From an uncultured Eubacteriales bacterium (GTDB lineage Bacteria > Bacillota > Clostridia > Oscillospirales > Acutalibacteraceae), in NCBI GenBank assembly GCA_900317765.1, contig ONID01000001.1, positions 1-53,205 of the forward strand: DNA of 53,205 bases. Direction: 5' to 3'. A program made the translations under genes and the position numbers. The notes below the pieces were generated by a model that ran no database searches, was not told the DNA's origin, and worked only from the letters and a program-made list of their open reading frames with translations. This document shows, one piece after another, positions 16,930 to 26,025 of the stretch. Position 1 is the stretch's first letter; each line of letters starts with the position of its first letter.

Positions 16930-18336
16930 TCATTCGGAATCAACGACAACATCATCATCGTTGTCATCATATTCATCTGAGGATTCATCATTTTCATCTA
17001 AGCTGACATCCTCATCGGTCAGGTCTTCGGATTCCTCTTCAAAAGCATCAGAAGTATCTGAGGCATCAGACGCATCTGAAGTGATTGACGGCGCTGTGGT
17101 TACTGCCTCTGATTCACTCCCGGATGAAGGAATGTTGGTGCTGACTGCGGTTTTCTGTTCGGTTTTATAATAGCTCTTGTTCATAAAGCTTATACCTATC
17201 ACAGAATCTTCTTTCACCGCGTATTCAATGATCCAACTGCCTGTGGTATAATTGTGTTCCATAATGGAGTTACAGCCATATTGCACCACATAGTCGCAGT
17301 CTTCAAAAATAAATGTGTGTTCTTTACCGTTGTAATATTTGTCAAGATAACTGCCTATGCTGTAAACCTTTCCGCCAACAAACGTATATAAATTTTCTGC
17401 TGCCAGTATAGAATTCAGCTTATTCTGCTCTGAAATGACATCCGAAGCTCTGTAAAGGGTGGTTGCTCCTCCGTTGACGCAAAGATATTTATCTGTCAGC
17501 TGAGCAAGCGTCGAGCCAATCCCTATTTCTCTGACCGGCTCAATTCCAAACTCGCTGTCGAGCCATGTCACCGATGAAATATTGCAGCCTGACGAGCGGT
17601 TTTCTGTCAGCCATTGCCAGTCTTCTATTTCGTCGCCGGATACGCTGCCGGATTCCTCGGTATCTGACGGAATATCGCCGGAAGGTTTGACATAGAGCAC
17701 CGTGCTGCCATGCTCAGAGTCTAAAGTAATCTTCACACAGCCGTTGCTGTTGAATTCCGAACTGTCCCAGCTGATCTGTTCCGGAAGCAGGTGATCGACA
17801 AAATCTCCCAGTGTACTCAGATCATATGCAATCGACGATACGTCATTGTAATTAAACGGCTGCATACCGTTGGAAACGCTCTCTGTTTCCTGCACATCCG
17901 GTTCGGAATTTGCCACTGTAGTGGGGATTGCCTGTGATGAAACGGTGGTGGTAACCGTTGTATGTTCATCATCTATTGTGGCAGTTGTCGAGGTTGTACT
18001 CTGGTTATCGGTTGTAACAGTGGTTTTCTCCGTTTCATTTGTTTCCGTATCAACTATCTCTTTACAAACTTTATATGCTTTCTGAAGTTTATTATAATCA
18101 CTTACTTTTTTATCATTTTGCTGTTTGACTGTTTGCTGATTGACAGTGATTTCAGTGACGGCAGAATCCGAGTGCTGGTAGATTAATTTGTTTTTATCAT
18201 TATTAAGAATCTTCTTTTCAGATCCGACTCTGTTAGTAACAGTAACAATAAACAGCGAAGTCAGCACTGAGAGAGCAAGACATAGACCGCATGTTGTACA
18301 TAACATATGTCTGAATGACTTAATCGTATGCTTCAT
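16930..18336 (-). CDS. Membrane-anchored exported protein with Thr-rich linker and acidic tail
   Basis: A 468-residue protein. One N-terminal membrane segment (about residues 12-33) precedes a coiled region (KKVSDYNKLQKAYKVCKEIV). Next comes a Thr-rich linker (TTTSTTATID-like), a beta-rich domain, and an extremely acidic tail (DASDASDTSDAF, then DDNDDDVVVDSE). The domain GGKVYSIGSYLDKYYNG...YGCNSIMEHNYTTGSW is related to the C-terminus of the next upstream gene (GGKLYKTTT...YGFNSIVDTDEATSQW), so the two are paralogues. GGGAGG precedes the ATG. Function unknown; 51 bases separate the pair. Confidence 0.75.
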   Translation of the reverse strand: MKHTIKSFRHMLCTTCGLCLALSVLTSLFIVTVTNRVGSEKKILNNDKNKLIYQHSDSAVTEITVNQQTVKQQNDKKVSDYNKLQKAYKVCKEIVDTETNETEKTTVTTDNQSTTSTTATIDDEHTTVTTTVSSQAIPTTVANSEPDVQETESVSNGMQPFNYNDVSSIAYDLSTLGDFVDHLLPEQISWDSSEFNSNGCVKITLDSEHGSTVLYVKPSGDIPSDTEESGSVSGDEIEDWQWLTENRSSGCNISSVTWLDSEFGIEPVREIGIGSTLAQLTDKYLCVNGGATTLYRASDVISEQNKLNSILAAENLYTFVGGKVYSIGSYLDKYYNGKEHTFIFEDCDYVVQYGCNSIMEHNYTTGSWIIEYAVKEDSVIGISFMNKSYYKTEQKTAVSTNIPSSGSESEAVTTAPSITSDASDASDTSDAFEEESEDLTDEDVSLDENDESSDEYDDNDDDVVVDSE

Positions 18337-18387
18337 CGTGAACTGCCTCCCTTTCTGTCAAGTTTTATTATGAGTCAGGATATCTGC

Positions 18388-19404
18388 TCAGTCATCTTCA
18401 CCCTTCATATGATAATAAACACCAATTACTTTTGAATTGAATGTCGCATAGTCGATGTACCATTGACTGGTTGCTTCGTCGGTATCCACAATTGAATTGA
18501 ATCCGTATCTGATGATGTTTTTGCTGTTGTGAGCAAACGGATAAGCATCGGGATTCTGTTTATAGTTGTATTCTATCATTGTGGTGGTCTTATACAGCTT
18601 GCCGCCGATATAAGCCTCTTTTGCCTTATTGTACTTCTTTACTTTAGCGTTGTCGGAAATAACATCCTTCATTTCATAAAGAATATAGCTCTTTGCCGGA
18701 TTGGGATCCTGATAATAGGCTGCCGAAATATCCGGATATGCTGTGCCGATCTTCACACCTCTTGGGAGTGTGAATTTCATTTTGTTGGAAAGCCAGACGA
18801 TTTCCTTGGCCCTGCATTCCTTTTTCTTACATTTTTCGTATATTTTCCATTCGGTGATGTCTTTGCCGGAACCGACGATTTCTCCGTCAATGGTATAATC
18901 AGGTGCTTTGTAAGGAACGCCGATCACCGCGTAGCTCTTGTCATAGGCAATCAGCTTGACCTCCACTTCTCCTGTCGCTTTGATGTTGTCGGTATTCCAT
19001 TCATAAGCGACGGCGTCTACTGCGTCGACATACTCTGCAAAAGTCTTGATGCCGTTTGTAATTTTTTTAATGTCGCTTCTGCCGAAAAAGCCTGTCTTTT
19101 TAACTTCTTCTTCCTTCGAAGACTCATCGGAAGACTCTTCCGATGACTCATCCTCGGTTTCTTTGGATGATGATTTGGGATTCTCTTCTTCATCCTCACT
19201 CTCATCATCGTCAATAATAACGACCCTGCTGTTATCAGAATCCACGCTCACGGTTTCGGGATTGTCTCTGTTGCCGCTCCTTCCTTTACTGTCAGTGCCT
19301 GAACCGTTTATTCCGGTGATTGTAAAGAAAAGCATTATGATAATCATCACTGCTGCGAAAGCTGAAACCAAACCAATTACAATGCTCTTTGTTTTTGCAT
19401 CCAT
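18388..19404 (-). CDS. Membrane-anchored exported protein, paralogue of the downstream gene
   Basis: A 338-residue protein with an N-terminal membrane segment (GLVSAFAAVMIIIMLFFTIT, about residues 12-31) and a long Asp/Glu/Ser linker (DDDESEDEEENPKSSSKETE and beyond). A folded domain ending IDYATFNSKVIGVYYHMKGEDD follows. The fold is shared with the gene at 16930-18336. GAGGAG precedes the ATG, and a TTGACG-17-TATTAT promoter is at 19504-19532. No known family recognised. Confidence 0.75.
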   Translation of the reverse strand: MDAKTKSIVIGLVSAFAAVMIIIMLFFTITGINGSGTDSKGRSGNRDNPETVSVDSDNSRVVIIDDDESEDEEENPKSSSKETEDESSEESSDESSKEEEVKKTGFFGRSDIKKITNGIKTFAEYVDAVDAVAYEWNTDNIKATGEVEVKLIAYDKSYAVIGVPYKAPDYTIDGEIVGSGKDITEWKIYEKCKKKECRAKEIVWLSNKMKFTLPRGVKIGTAYPDISAAYYQDPNPAKSYILYEMKDVISDNAKVKKYNKAKEAYIGGKLYKTTTMIEYNYKQNPDAYPFAHNSKNIIRYGFNSIVDTDEATSQWYIDYATFNSKVIGVYYHMKGEDD

Positions 19405-19720
19405 ACCTTATTCACTCCTCTTCTTATTTACCAGTAATACCATTACCAGTGCCATAAACGCTAATATTTATGAATACTTACAGTTATCCTGTTTATAATA
19501 TATATAATAGAATAATTCGAGTCATTCGTCAATAGAATTAACCCAAAAAGAAGTTACGATTTCGTCACAAAAGCGTTATTATGGCGTTTTCTTTGTAATT
19601 TGCTGTTAATATACGCCCTGTTTTCAGGTTTTATGAAAATATTTTAACATCAAATTTTTAAATTTATGCCTTGATAATGTTAATATTCATTGCATTTCCG
19701 TTATCTTCGTGAATAAATTT
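19405..19720 (-). other. Intergenic region with one promoter
   Basis: This 316-bp AT-rich gap holds the promoter at 19504-19532. It also has two TTACCAGT copies (about 19431-19453) just upstream of the Shine-Dalgarno site of the gene starting at 19404. I see no RNA gene or convincing terminator in the rest. Confidence 0.5.
19504..19532 (-). promoter_or_regulatory. Promoter of the paralogous membrane-protein pair
   Basis: On the minus strand TTGACG (19527-19532), 17 bp, TATTAT (19504-19509). Confidence 0.6.
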
Positions 19721-20251
19721 TCATTTCATATCCGGAGTCTTTCTGAGAAGCGATTCGCGGATTCGGTAATCCGGCATGACTCTGTCGATAAAACCGTAAA
19801 ATGACGGGCTGTGGTTGTGATGCTTTATGTGTGCCAATTCATGTACCACCACACATTCAATCGCTTCTTTTGGATAGAGCATCAGCAGGCACGAAAAACA
19901 CAGGCTGTTTTTTCCGTTGCAGCTGCCGAACCTTTTTCTGGCTGAGGTGATTTTTATTCCGGTTGGTTCGACTCCCATGATCGCAGCATACCGGGCGACC
20001 AATGGCGGTATTTCTTTTTTGGCTTGTATGGACAGTTCCTTTATCAATGCCGGCGTTATCTTCGCAGCCCGTTCCATTCGTCGCTGTGCCTCGGGCATAT
20101 GTTTTTCTATCCATTCCGTGTGTTCGGCGACTGTTTTATCGATTTCCTTCCTGGAAAGCTTCATTGGTGCGCGAACCACAATCTGACAGGTGTCATCTAT
20201 TCGAATGGATATTGTCTTTCGTTTTGACCTTTTCAGTATGTAATCATACAT
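19721..20251 (-). CDS. YgjP-family metallopeptidase-like protein (DUF45, M48 type)
   Basis: A 176-residue cytoplasmic protein. It contains HELAHIKHHNHSPSF with zinc-binding His137/His141 and catalytic Glu138, and the upstream RKRFGSCNGKNSLCFS segment typical of the DUF45/SprT-like group. The length is short for the family, whose usual size is about 230 residues, because the N-terminal part is compact. A peptidase role is predicted but the natural substrate is unknown. AAGGCG precedes the ATG. Confidence 0.85.
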   Translation of the reverse strand: MYDYILKRSKRKTISIRIDDTCQIVVRAPMKLSRKEIDKTVAEHTEWIEKHMPEAQRRMERAAKITPALIKELSIQAKKEIPPLVARYAAIMGVEPTGIKITSARKRFGSCNGKNSLCFSCLLMLYPKEAIECVVVHELAHIKHHNHSPSFYGFIDRVMPDYRIRESLLRKTPDMK

Positions 20252-20363
20252 GGTGTTATCGCCTTCACATAATATACTATTCGTAATAATTGTATCAAAT
20301 ATTAAAATTTGGAATATTTTCTATAAAAACAGTGCAATAATGATGACAGCTCAATGGGGAAAA

Positions 20364-21566
20364 TCAGTCTAGCTCGTACTCCACCTGAACATTTGTATCT
20401 ACATTGATAAACGTCCCTGTCTTGCCTTCAATGATATAATACAAGCGCTTGACTTCTCCGTCTTCATATTCTATCGTTAGCAAGTCGTGCCCGTTCTTGC
20501 GTTTAGTGGAATACCTTCCCCGTTTGTGAACGTGCCATCCGTCTTCCGATTTGACCGATATGGCTGCACTTCCTCCCGGCTTGAACTCCATAATAATATT
20601 GGGACTTCCGGAAGAATCAGTGGAAACGATCCATTTTCCGTTCAGATTGGAGGACATCATCAGTTTCACAGCAAACAGCATGATGATCAGCATTATCAAA
20701 ACAACGCCTGTACCAGCCCATACCTTGCGTCTGAGTGCATACGAATCTTCCGAGTTGTCCGCTCGCTTACGCTTCAGACTGCCGAATCTTTTATAATAGA
20801 ATCTGTCAAGCACACGGTTCATAAAACCTGACGTTTTGGAGTCAAATTTATCGTATATCCGTTTGCATCGCTCGGATATATTTCTGCGGAAAAACCGCCT
20901 GATCTTCAGCACTGCGTTATCATATTTTTCCCACATGGAGGTCAGAAATCCGTCAAATCCCTTTTCCTCGGGAAATTCACTCAGACGCTTTGCTGCGTCT
21001 GACATCTTCTCTTCTTCGGTGTCAGATTTCTCTTTTTCATCATCCGGGATATTCTTTCCTATTGCAGCTTTGGTGCCGGAAGAAGCCGTATTATTTTCTT
21101 TTTGTTCCAATCTTTCATAGCTTTGGGCAAGCTGATATCTTTCAAGATCAGTTATACCGTCCTTAAAATAATATTCGGCAAGCAGATCGTCGTCCTTGTT
21201 CTTAATAAGACTGTCAATGCTTGCTTTAATATTGCGGTGTCTTCCTTCGCTGTCGATGTCTGGCGGTATCATTCCTGAAATATCTACCGGAGGAAAGCTC
21301 TCGTCAGGGAAATTATTGGCAGGATTATGCTCAACGATCTCTTCCTGCTGTTTTTCTTCAGGCCTGTCAAATTTGAGTACAGGTGAAAAAGAGGCGTCCG
21401 ACAGATATGTGTCGGATACCTCGGTTTCTCTTCGCATGACTGAAATCTGTCTGCGTACACGGGTCATTGTATCTCCGTCCGGCACTGCATATTTTGCTGA
21501 CGTGCCGCAATTGGGACATCTTTCAGAATGTGGGTTTAATTCTTGGCTGCATTTCGGACATCTCAC
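20364..21566 (-). CDS. Zinc-ribbon membrane protein with G-x-W ectodomain (third gene of trio)
   Basis: A 400-residue protein. An N-terminal zinc ribbon has Cys3, Cys6, Cys17 and Cys20 (MRCPKCSQEL...CPNCG). A long charged cytoplasmic region follows, then one membrane segment (TGVVLIMLIIMLFAVKLMM) and an ectodomain beginning LNGKWIVSTD and ending in strands with FINVDTNVQVEYELD. The start is GTG 21566, 11 bases after AGGAGG. It is the last of three minus-strand genes with the same architecture. Function unknown; the zinc ribbon suggests a cytoplasmic protein or nucleic-acid contact. Confidence 0.75.
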   Translation of the reverse strand: MRCPKCSQELNPHSERCPNCGTSAKYAVPDGDTMTRVRRQISVMRRETEVSDTYLSDASFSPVLKFDRPEEKQQEEIVEHNPANNFPDESFPPVDISGMIPPDIDSEGRHRNIKASIDSLIKNKDDDLLAEYYFKDGITDLERYQLAQSYERLEQKENNTASSGTKAAIGKNIPDDEKEKSDTEEEKMSDAAKRLSEFPEEKGFDGFLTSMWEKYDNAVLKIRRFFRRNISERCKRIYDKFDSKTSGFMNRVLDRFYYKRFGSLKRKRADNSEDSYALRRKVWAGTGVVLIMLIIMLFAVKLMMSSNLNGKWIVSTDSSGSPNIIMEFKPGGSAAISVKSEDGWHVHKRGRYSTKRKNGHDLLTIEYEDGEVKRLYYIIEGKTGTFINVDTNVQVEYELD

Positions 21567-21596
21567 AGAAAAATAAACCTCCTGAAATCGGGTGAA

Positions 21597-22460
21597 TCAT
21601 TCCGTTCTCGTTAATTTCCAAACAGTATCTTCTACTGTAAATTCTATCTGATCATCAGTTACAAATCTGAGGTTGCCTTCCAGAGTGTCGCCATCAAAAT
21701 ACTCTTCCAGTCCGTCTAAAGTCAATATACATTTTCCGCCGTCTTTAATCTTATAGGTTCCGGAAAAATTCTTGGAAAACAGAAATGCCTTGATGGTGCA
21801 TTTCGCTTTTCCTTTTCCGTCAAATTCAAATATTCCGGGAAGCGACATATTTTTATACGGAACGTCGGTGCGCCATTTACCTTTGATTTTTTTATTCATG
21901 TATTTTGCTGTCAACTCTTCTGATACTGATGATGCAGACGACACAGACTCCGACGAGACAGGTTCAGACGAGACGATATCCGAGGAGACGATCTCCGAGG
22001 AAACGCTTTCGGATGAGACTGGATCAGAGCTTACTTCTGAAGATTCTTCCATAGAAGTGACGTGATCCAATGATGAAATAAACCATGAATCATCATCATC
22101 CGTCAGCCTCGCATCTTCCGAAAAATAATTTGTCAGCAAAACTGTGCCCGATACCATAATCAGAATCAGCGCAATCGCAGCAATGGCAATGCCGACAAAT
22201 TGCAGACATCCTTCTGACTTTGTCTTGACTTGTGGATTGCTGGTGATCTTGCCTGTTTTCTTATTGACATAGACGTATTGTACAGAATTGGCATCCGCCG
22301 ACTCCGGCTTTGTCTGGGTGACATAACTTTCTGCTTCCTTTTTTTCTGCCTGCTTTGAAGAATTGGCTGTATTTGTCTTTTTGTTCATCCTGTTGCCACA
22401 GCCAGGGCAGAATGCCTCATTGTCGCTGAGCTTACGACCGCATTTGCTGCAATATCGCAT
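21597..22460 (-). CDS. Zinc-ribbon membrane protein with VSSE repeats and G-x-W ectodomain (second gene of trio)
   Basis: A 287-residue protein. The zinc ribbon has Cys4, Cys7, Cys18 and Cys21. A membrane segment (FVGIAIAAIALILIMVSGTVLL) is followed by a linker of five-residue repeats (SSEPV, SSESV, SSEIV, SSDIV) and an ectodomain starting IKGKWRTDVPYKN. The start lies four bases after the upstream stop, so translation is probably coupled. Function unknown. Confidence 0.75.
   Translation of the reverse strand: MRYCSKCGRKLSDNEAFCPGCGNRMNKKTNTANSSKQAEKKEAESYVTQTKPESADANSVQYVYVNKKTGKITSNPQVKTKSEGCLQFVGIAIAAIALILIMVSGTVLLTNYFSEDARLTDDDDSWFISSLDHVTSMEESSEVSSDPVSSESVSSEIVSSDIVSSEPVSSESVSSASSVSEELTAKYMNKKIKGKWRTDVPYKNMSLPGIFEFDGKGKAKCTIKAFLFSKNFSGTYKIKDGGKCILTLDGLEEYFDGDTLEGNLRFVTDDQIEFTVEDTVWKLTRTE
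21935..22060 (-). repeat. 15-bp tandem repeats encoding the Val-Ser-Ser linker
   Basis: Repeated GAGACG-TCCGA-type words on the plus strand encode the five-residue SSExV units of the protein on the minus strand. The repeats are imperfect, consistent with slippage-driven length change. Confidence 0.6.
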
Positions 22461-22464
22461 GGTA

Positions 22465-23559
22465 TCATTCCTTAGTTAGATCAATTTCAGCCCCGGCATT
22501 CTCCATATCAATGAACTGAAGTATATCACCGGTTACAGTGTAATACATATTGACGGTATAATCCTTATTGTCCATAGGATTTTTCAGCGTCATGCTGATG
22601 TACTGTTCCCCATCGGAATCGCTGAGCTTAACATAACTGCCGCTCAGACTGACGGGAGTATTATTAAGCACCAGATTAACATACATTGAACCGCTGCTGT
22701 TAAATTCCCAAGTGGAGGACATTGTATCCTGATCCAGCTCTTTGATCGCGTCTATGCCAAGTGCTACGGAACTGATGTTGCCCTTCCAGCGACCTACGAG
22801 GGGATCGGTAAACGAATCGACATATTTCCATATGCAGAACGCCGCAATGACAGCAAGACAGAGAACAGCGAAAACACCCAGTCCTCTGAATTTACGGCTT
22901 TTCAGCCGGCGTAGCTCCTTCGGGGTGACAGCGACATACATCTGATTATCCTTGAGTTCGGGAAGTCCGCCGCTGACATGTGCTGTGCCGGAGGCAATGC
23001 CGTTAAACTCTCTTTGCTTGGGAACATAGTTGGGTCTGGCATCTTTTTTGATAGGTTCGTTGATACGCTTCTCGTTTTTCTCGGCATGACGCGCATTCTT
23101 AATCTTGACTGTAGACTCGTAGCTCATGCTCTTTTTGGACACCTTCGTATGATCCGCAACGGGAGCCGGCATATCGGGTATAAGTAGATCTTCCTCCGGC
23201 ATAATAAACTGTGAAGAGGATACGTCCGTGTTATCGGATTGATCGGCGTCATCACCAGAGAAATTGAGCACAGGGGTAAACAAAGGCTCGTCTTCGGATG
23301 ATTTGTCCGTATCAGGCAGATTAATTTCCGGCACACTGAAATCAGGCATTGCATCCGGATCCGGAGACTTCAAGATTTCTCCGTAGGAACCGTAAAAATC
23401 CGAATTTAAATTTTCCAAGCTGGCGGCGTCATCAAGCTTTGGAATATCAAAATTCAGCTCAGGAGTGTCGTCACCTGAAGCACCTGATAAAGGAATAGCC
23501 TGAAGTGACAGATCATTTTCATCGTTCGATGATTGTGAAGGGCTGTAAATATCTTTCAT
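22465..23559 (-). CDS. Membrane protein with acidic cytoplasmic region and G-x-W ectodomain (first gene of trio)
   Basis: A 364-residue protein. The N-terminal ~120 residues are acidic and probably disordered, followed by a basic stretch. One membrane segment (FAVLCLAVIAAFCIWKYV) and an ectodomain starting LVGRWKGNISS complete it. Unlike its two downstream neighbours it lacks a zinc ribbon. GGAGAG precedes the ATG, and a TTGCAA-17-TATAAT promoter is at 23598-23626. Function unknown. Confidence 0.75.
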   Translation of the reverse strand: MKDIYSPSQSSNDENDLSLQAIPLSGASGDDTPELNFDIPKLDDAASLENLNSDFYGSYGEILKSPDPDAMPDFSVPEINLPDTDKSSEDEPLFTPVLNFSGDDADQSDNTDVSSSQFIMPEEDLLIPDMPAPVADHTKVSKKSMSYESTVKIKNARHAEKNEKRINEPIKKDARPNYVPKQREFNGIASGTAHVSGGLPELKDNQMYVAVTPKELRRLKSRKFRGLGVFAVLCLAVIAAFCIWKYVDSFTDPLVGRWKGNISSVALGIDAIKELDQDTMSSTWEFNSSGSMYVNLVLNNTPVSLSGSYVKLSDSDGEQYISMTLKNPMDNKDYTVNMYYTVTGDILQFIDMENAGAEIDLTKE

Positions 23560-23597
23560 AGCACTCTCTCCATCTGAAAAATTTTTTATACAATGTT

Positions 23598-23626
23598 ATT
23601 ATACTAAAAAATTTCAGCAATTGCAA
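23598..23626 (-). promoter_or_regulatory. Promoter of the three-gene membrane protein operon
   Basis: On the minus strand TTGCAA (23621-23626), 17 bp, TATAAT (23598-23603). Confidence 0.6.
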
Positions 23627-23813
23627 TACAAGCTGTAAAATATAAATAACAATTTTTTGATAATTTTATTACCATTTTTTAATTTCCGGTCATCCGAGGC
23701 TAACTGTATAAAAATTTTTACCCTATATTGCTTTTTCTCTTAAATTAGTGTATATTATTGAATAGAGTATTTTATACTTTGCTATTAAACTGTTATGAAA
23801 AGGAAGTATCATT

Positions 23814-24725
23814 ATGAAATGCATCAAATGCGGATATGTTTTGCCTGGTCAGTTTTATCAGTGTCCTTCATGCGGGACAGTGCAGAATGTTCAATATCCG
23901 GTCAATACAGCTGTATCCCCTTACACGGTCAATCCTGTCAAACGTCGTTCCGGAGGTGAAACAGCGGCTATTGTTTTGGCCATCATCATTTCGATTGTCA
24001 GCGTGATCGCCGCCATTGTTATTTTTGTATCATATACAGCTTATGTTGCATCCAAGGCTATTTCAGAAGATAAATTCAACATTGATTCATTTGATCAGAT
24101 TACTTCAGATGAAGACTTTGAGAATTTCTTCAAGGATTTTAATATCGGAGACGGCAATTTCGGTTTCAATTCACCTGCCGGACTCAATACTCCCGTGAAG
24201 TTCAAGGAGAAGCTTTACAGCTTTTCTGAAGGGGAAGTCGAAACAGAATACGAAGTATCCATGACAGGCGTTTATCGCGGCGATGCTTCCCTTAAACTGC
24301 TCGAAGGAGCTACTCTTCCCATTTATAATGATGATAAATATGACATCTATCTCGTCAGATTTTCAATCAGAATTACTGATCAGGACAAGGACGCAATCGT
24401 AACGCTCCCGATCAGTAATCCGGCTGCCTATCCTTCAGATTCTGCCAGTATCTTTTCAGACGAATACAGCGCTATAGATAAGCTCAACTATCTGAATAAA
24501 TATGCCTTGATCGGCAAAGACAGTACCGTAGAAACATGGATAGCATTCATAGTCGATAAGGAAGAACAGAATCCCAACATCATGTGGAAACGATTTGAAA
24601 ATAAAGCTTTTCGCAATGACGGTATTACAATTACGGATCCTGCATTGGTTGAAGCAGGCGCTGCAATAGATAAAAATGTAGAATCCGACAGTTCTTCATC
24701 TGATGAGGTTACAGAATCAGATTAA
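23814..24725 (+). CDS. Zinc-ribbon membrane protein with DUF4352-like ectodomain
   Basis: A 303-residue protein with an N-terminal zinc ribbon (Cys3, Cys6, Cys17, Cys20). A membrane segment (TAAIVLAIIISIVSVIAAIV, about residues 50-69) is followed by an ectodomain resembling DUF4352/telomeric-repeat-like immunoglobulin folds (VKFKEKLYSF...YDIYLVRFSIRITD). The C-terminus is a Ser/Asp/Glu tail (SDSSSSDEVTESD). AAGGAAG precedes the ATG. It diverges from the three-gene operon and shares its ribbon-plus-membrane layout. Function unknown. Confidence 0.7.
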   Translation: MKCIKCGYVLPGQFYQCPSCGTVQNVQYPVNTAVSPYTVNPVKRRSGGETAAIVLAIIISIVSVIAAIVIFVSYTAYVASKAISEDKFNIDSFDQITSDEDFENFFKDFNIGDGNFGFNSPAGLNTPVKFKEKLYSFSEGEVETEYEVSMTGVYRGDASLKLLEGATLPIYNDDKYDIYLVRFSIRITDQDKDAIVTLPISNPAAYPSDSASIFSDEYSAIDKLNYLNKYALIGKDSTVETWIAFIVDKEEQNPNIMWKRFENKAFRNDGITITDPALVEAGAAIDKNVESDSSSSDEVTESD

Positions 24726-24787
24726 TTGATTAAAACAAACAATTTTGTTATTTTTATTTATTATATAACAGATTGGAATATTGTGCC

Positions 24788-25843
24788 ATGAACAAGAGTA
24801 ATCTTTCAATTTTGCCAAACGATAAAAAACTGAATATTTTCACTGCTGTTCTGATTTTCGCAGGTATGGTGATAGCGATATGTCTGGTGTTTTTCTTTAT
24901 TCAGCTGTTCAGCGCACGCAGCAAAAGTATTACGCCCACGGTATACAATGCCAAGCAAATCGGCGCGACAGAATCCTCCGTTCTTATCGTCTGGAGCAAT
25001 TCAGAGGCAGCAAAAGAGTTTATTGTCAGATACAGAAGAACCGACAGCAAAGAGACCACTGAATTCCGCACAGACAAATCATTCGCAGCCGTTCATGATC
25101 TTGATCCGTTTACAAAATATAAAGCCCTCATTATTCCTGTCGACAATGAAAAAGAATATGATCCGGTCACTGTCATATGCAATACATCGCCTTATTGTCA
25201 TATTACAGAATTAAACATCGACAGCATCACCAATACCGGGGCACATATCACATGGAATTATGAAGGTGTCAATGAGGGATTTACTGTGGTGGCATACGCT
25301 GTGGATAAAGCAGGAAGACGTCACCTCACATCCAATGTAATCACTGTTCCCAAGGAGAATCCAAAGGAATGTGACCTGGAAGGTTTATTCTCTGAAGTCA
25401 ATTATACCGTGTGTGTTATGCCGAATACCAAATACGCCACCGTTCAAAAATTAACCTTTACTACTGATAAATATTCCAGACTGTATAATAAATACAGCAT
25501 TGCACGATTTGTAATAGCAACTTCAGATTCCGCTAATTCAATACAAGCGACTGCCGTTAGTCAACTGACAGGTCAACAAGCCTACATGACATCAATGATT
25601 TTAAGCGGGACAGCTCATTATACAGAAACAATCAATATGGAAACCTATGTAACTGACACCGAAGGTAACATTCTCAGCCATAACGTATTAAATGATGTGA
25701 TACTCAATCCTGACGAACAAAAAGATTTTTTCTACCGCACATTTGCAATGGATTTTACCGCGCCAACTGAACCTGGCAATTACTATGTCTTTGCAGTTCT
25801 CGACGGAGTAACAGTCAGAAAAAATGCTTTTAAAGTAGTCTGA
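24788..25843 (+). CDS. Membrane-anchored protein with fibronectin type III-like domains
   Basis: A 351-residue exported protein. One N-terminal membrane segment (FTAVLIFAGMVIAICLVFFF, about residues 17-36) is followed by two fibronectin-III-like repeats (ATESSVLIVWSNSEAAKEFI, then NTGAHITWNYEGVNEGF). A C-terminal beta domain (YYVFAVLDGVTVRKNAFKVV) completes it. ATG 24788 is preferred over the TTG at 24773, though neither has a strong ribosome-binding site. It lies 62 bases after the zinc-ribbon gene, probably in one transcript. Function unknown; adhesion or polymer binding would fit. Confidence 0.7.
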   Translation: MNKSNLSILPNDKKLNIFTAVLIFAGMVIAICLVFFFIQLFSARSKSITPTVYNAKQIGATESSVLIVWSNSEAAKEFIVRYRRTDSKETTEFRTDKSFAAVHDLDPFTKYKALIIPVDNEKEYDPVTVICNTSPYCHITELNIDSITNTGAHITWNYEGVNEGFTVVAYAVDKAGRRHLTSNVITVPKENPKECDLEGLFSEVNYTVCVMPNTKYATVQKLTFTTDKYSRLYNKYSIARFVIATSDSANSIQATAVSQLTGQQAYMTSMILSGTAHYTETINMETYVTDTEGNILSHNVLNDVILNPDEQKDFFYRTFAMDFTAPTEPGNYYVFAVLDGVTVRKNAFKVV

Positions 25844-25860
25844 TCCATGAATAAAATAAT

Positions 25861-25918
25861 AAACCGGAAGAGATGGTATACATTTTCCTTATGTATACCA
25901 TCCTTCCGGTTTTGTTTT
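25861..25918 (+). terminator. Bidirectional intrinsic terminator
   Basis: A long hairpin has ATGGTATACAT/ATGTATACCAT (25873-25883 with 25891-25901) above AAACCGGAAG/CTTCCGGTTT, followed by TTGTTTT. It lies between the converging fibronectin-like gene and queT. Confidence 0.85.
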
Positions 25919-26025
25919 ATGATAAACTCTTTATTACATTCAGAATATTTCGCAGACAACCTCACCTGGAATCATCAAATGTAGTTTTTATCAAGCAGAT
26001 TATTATATTCCACGATGAATGGTGT

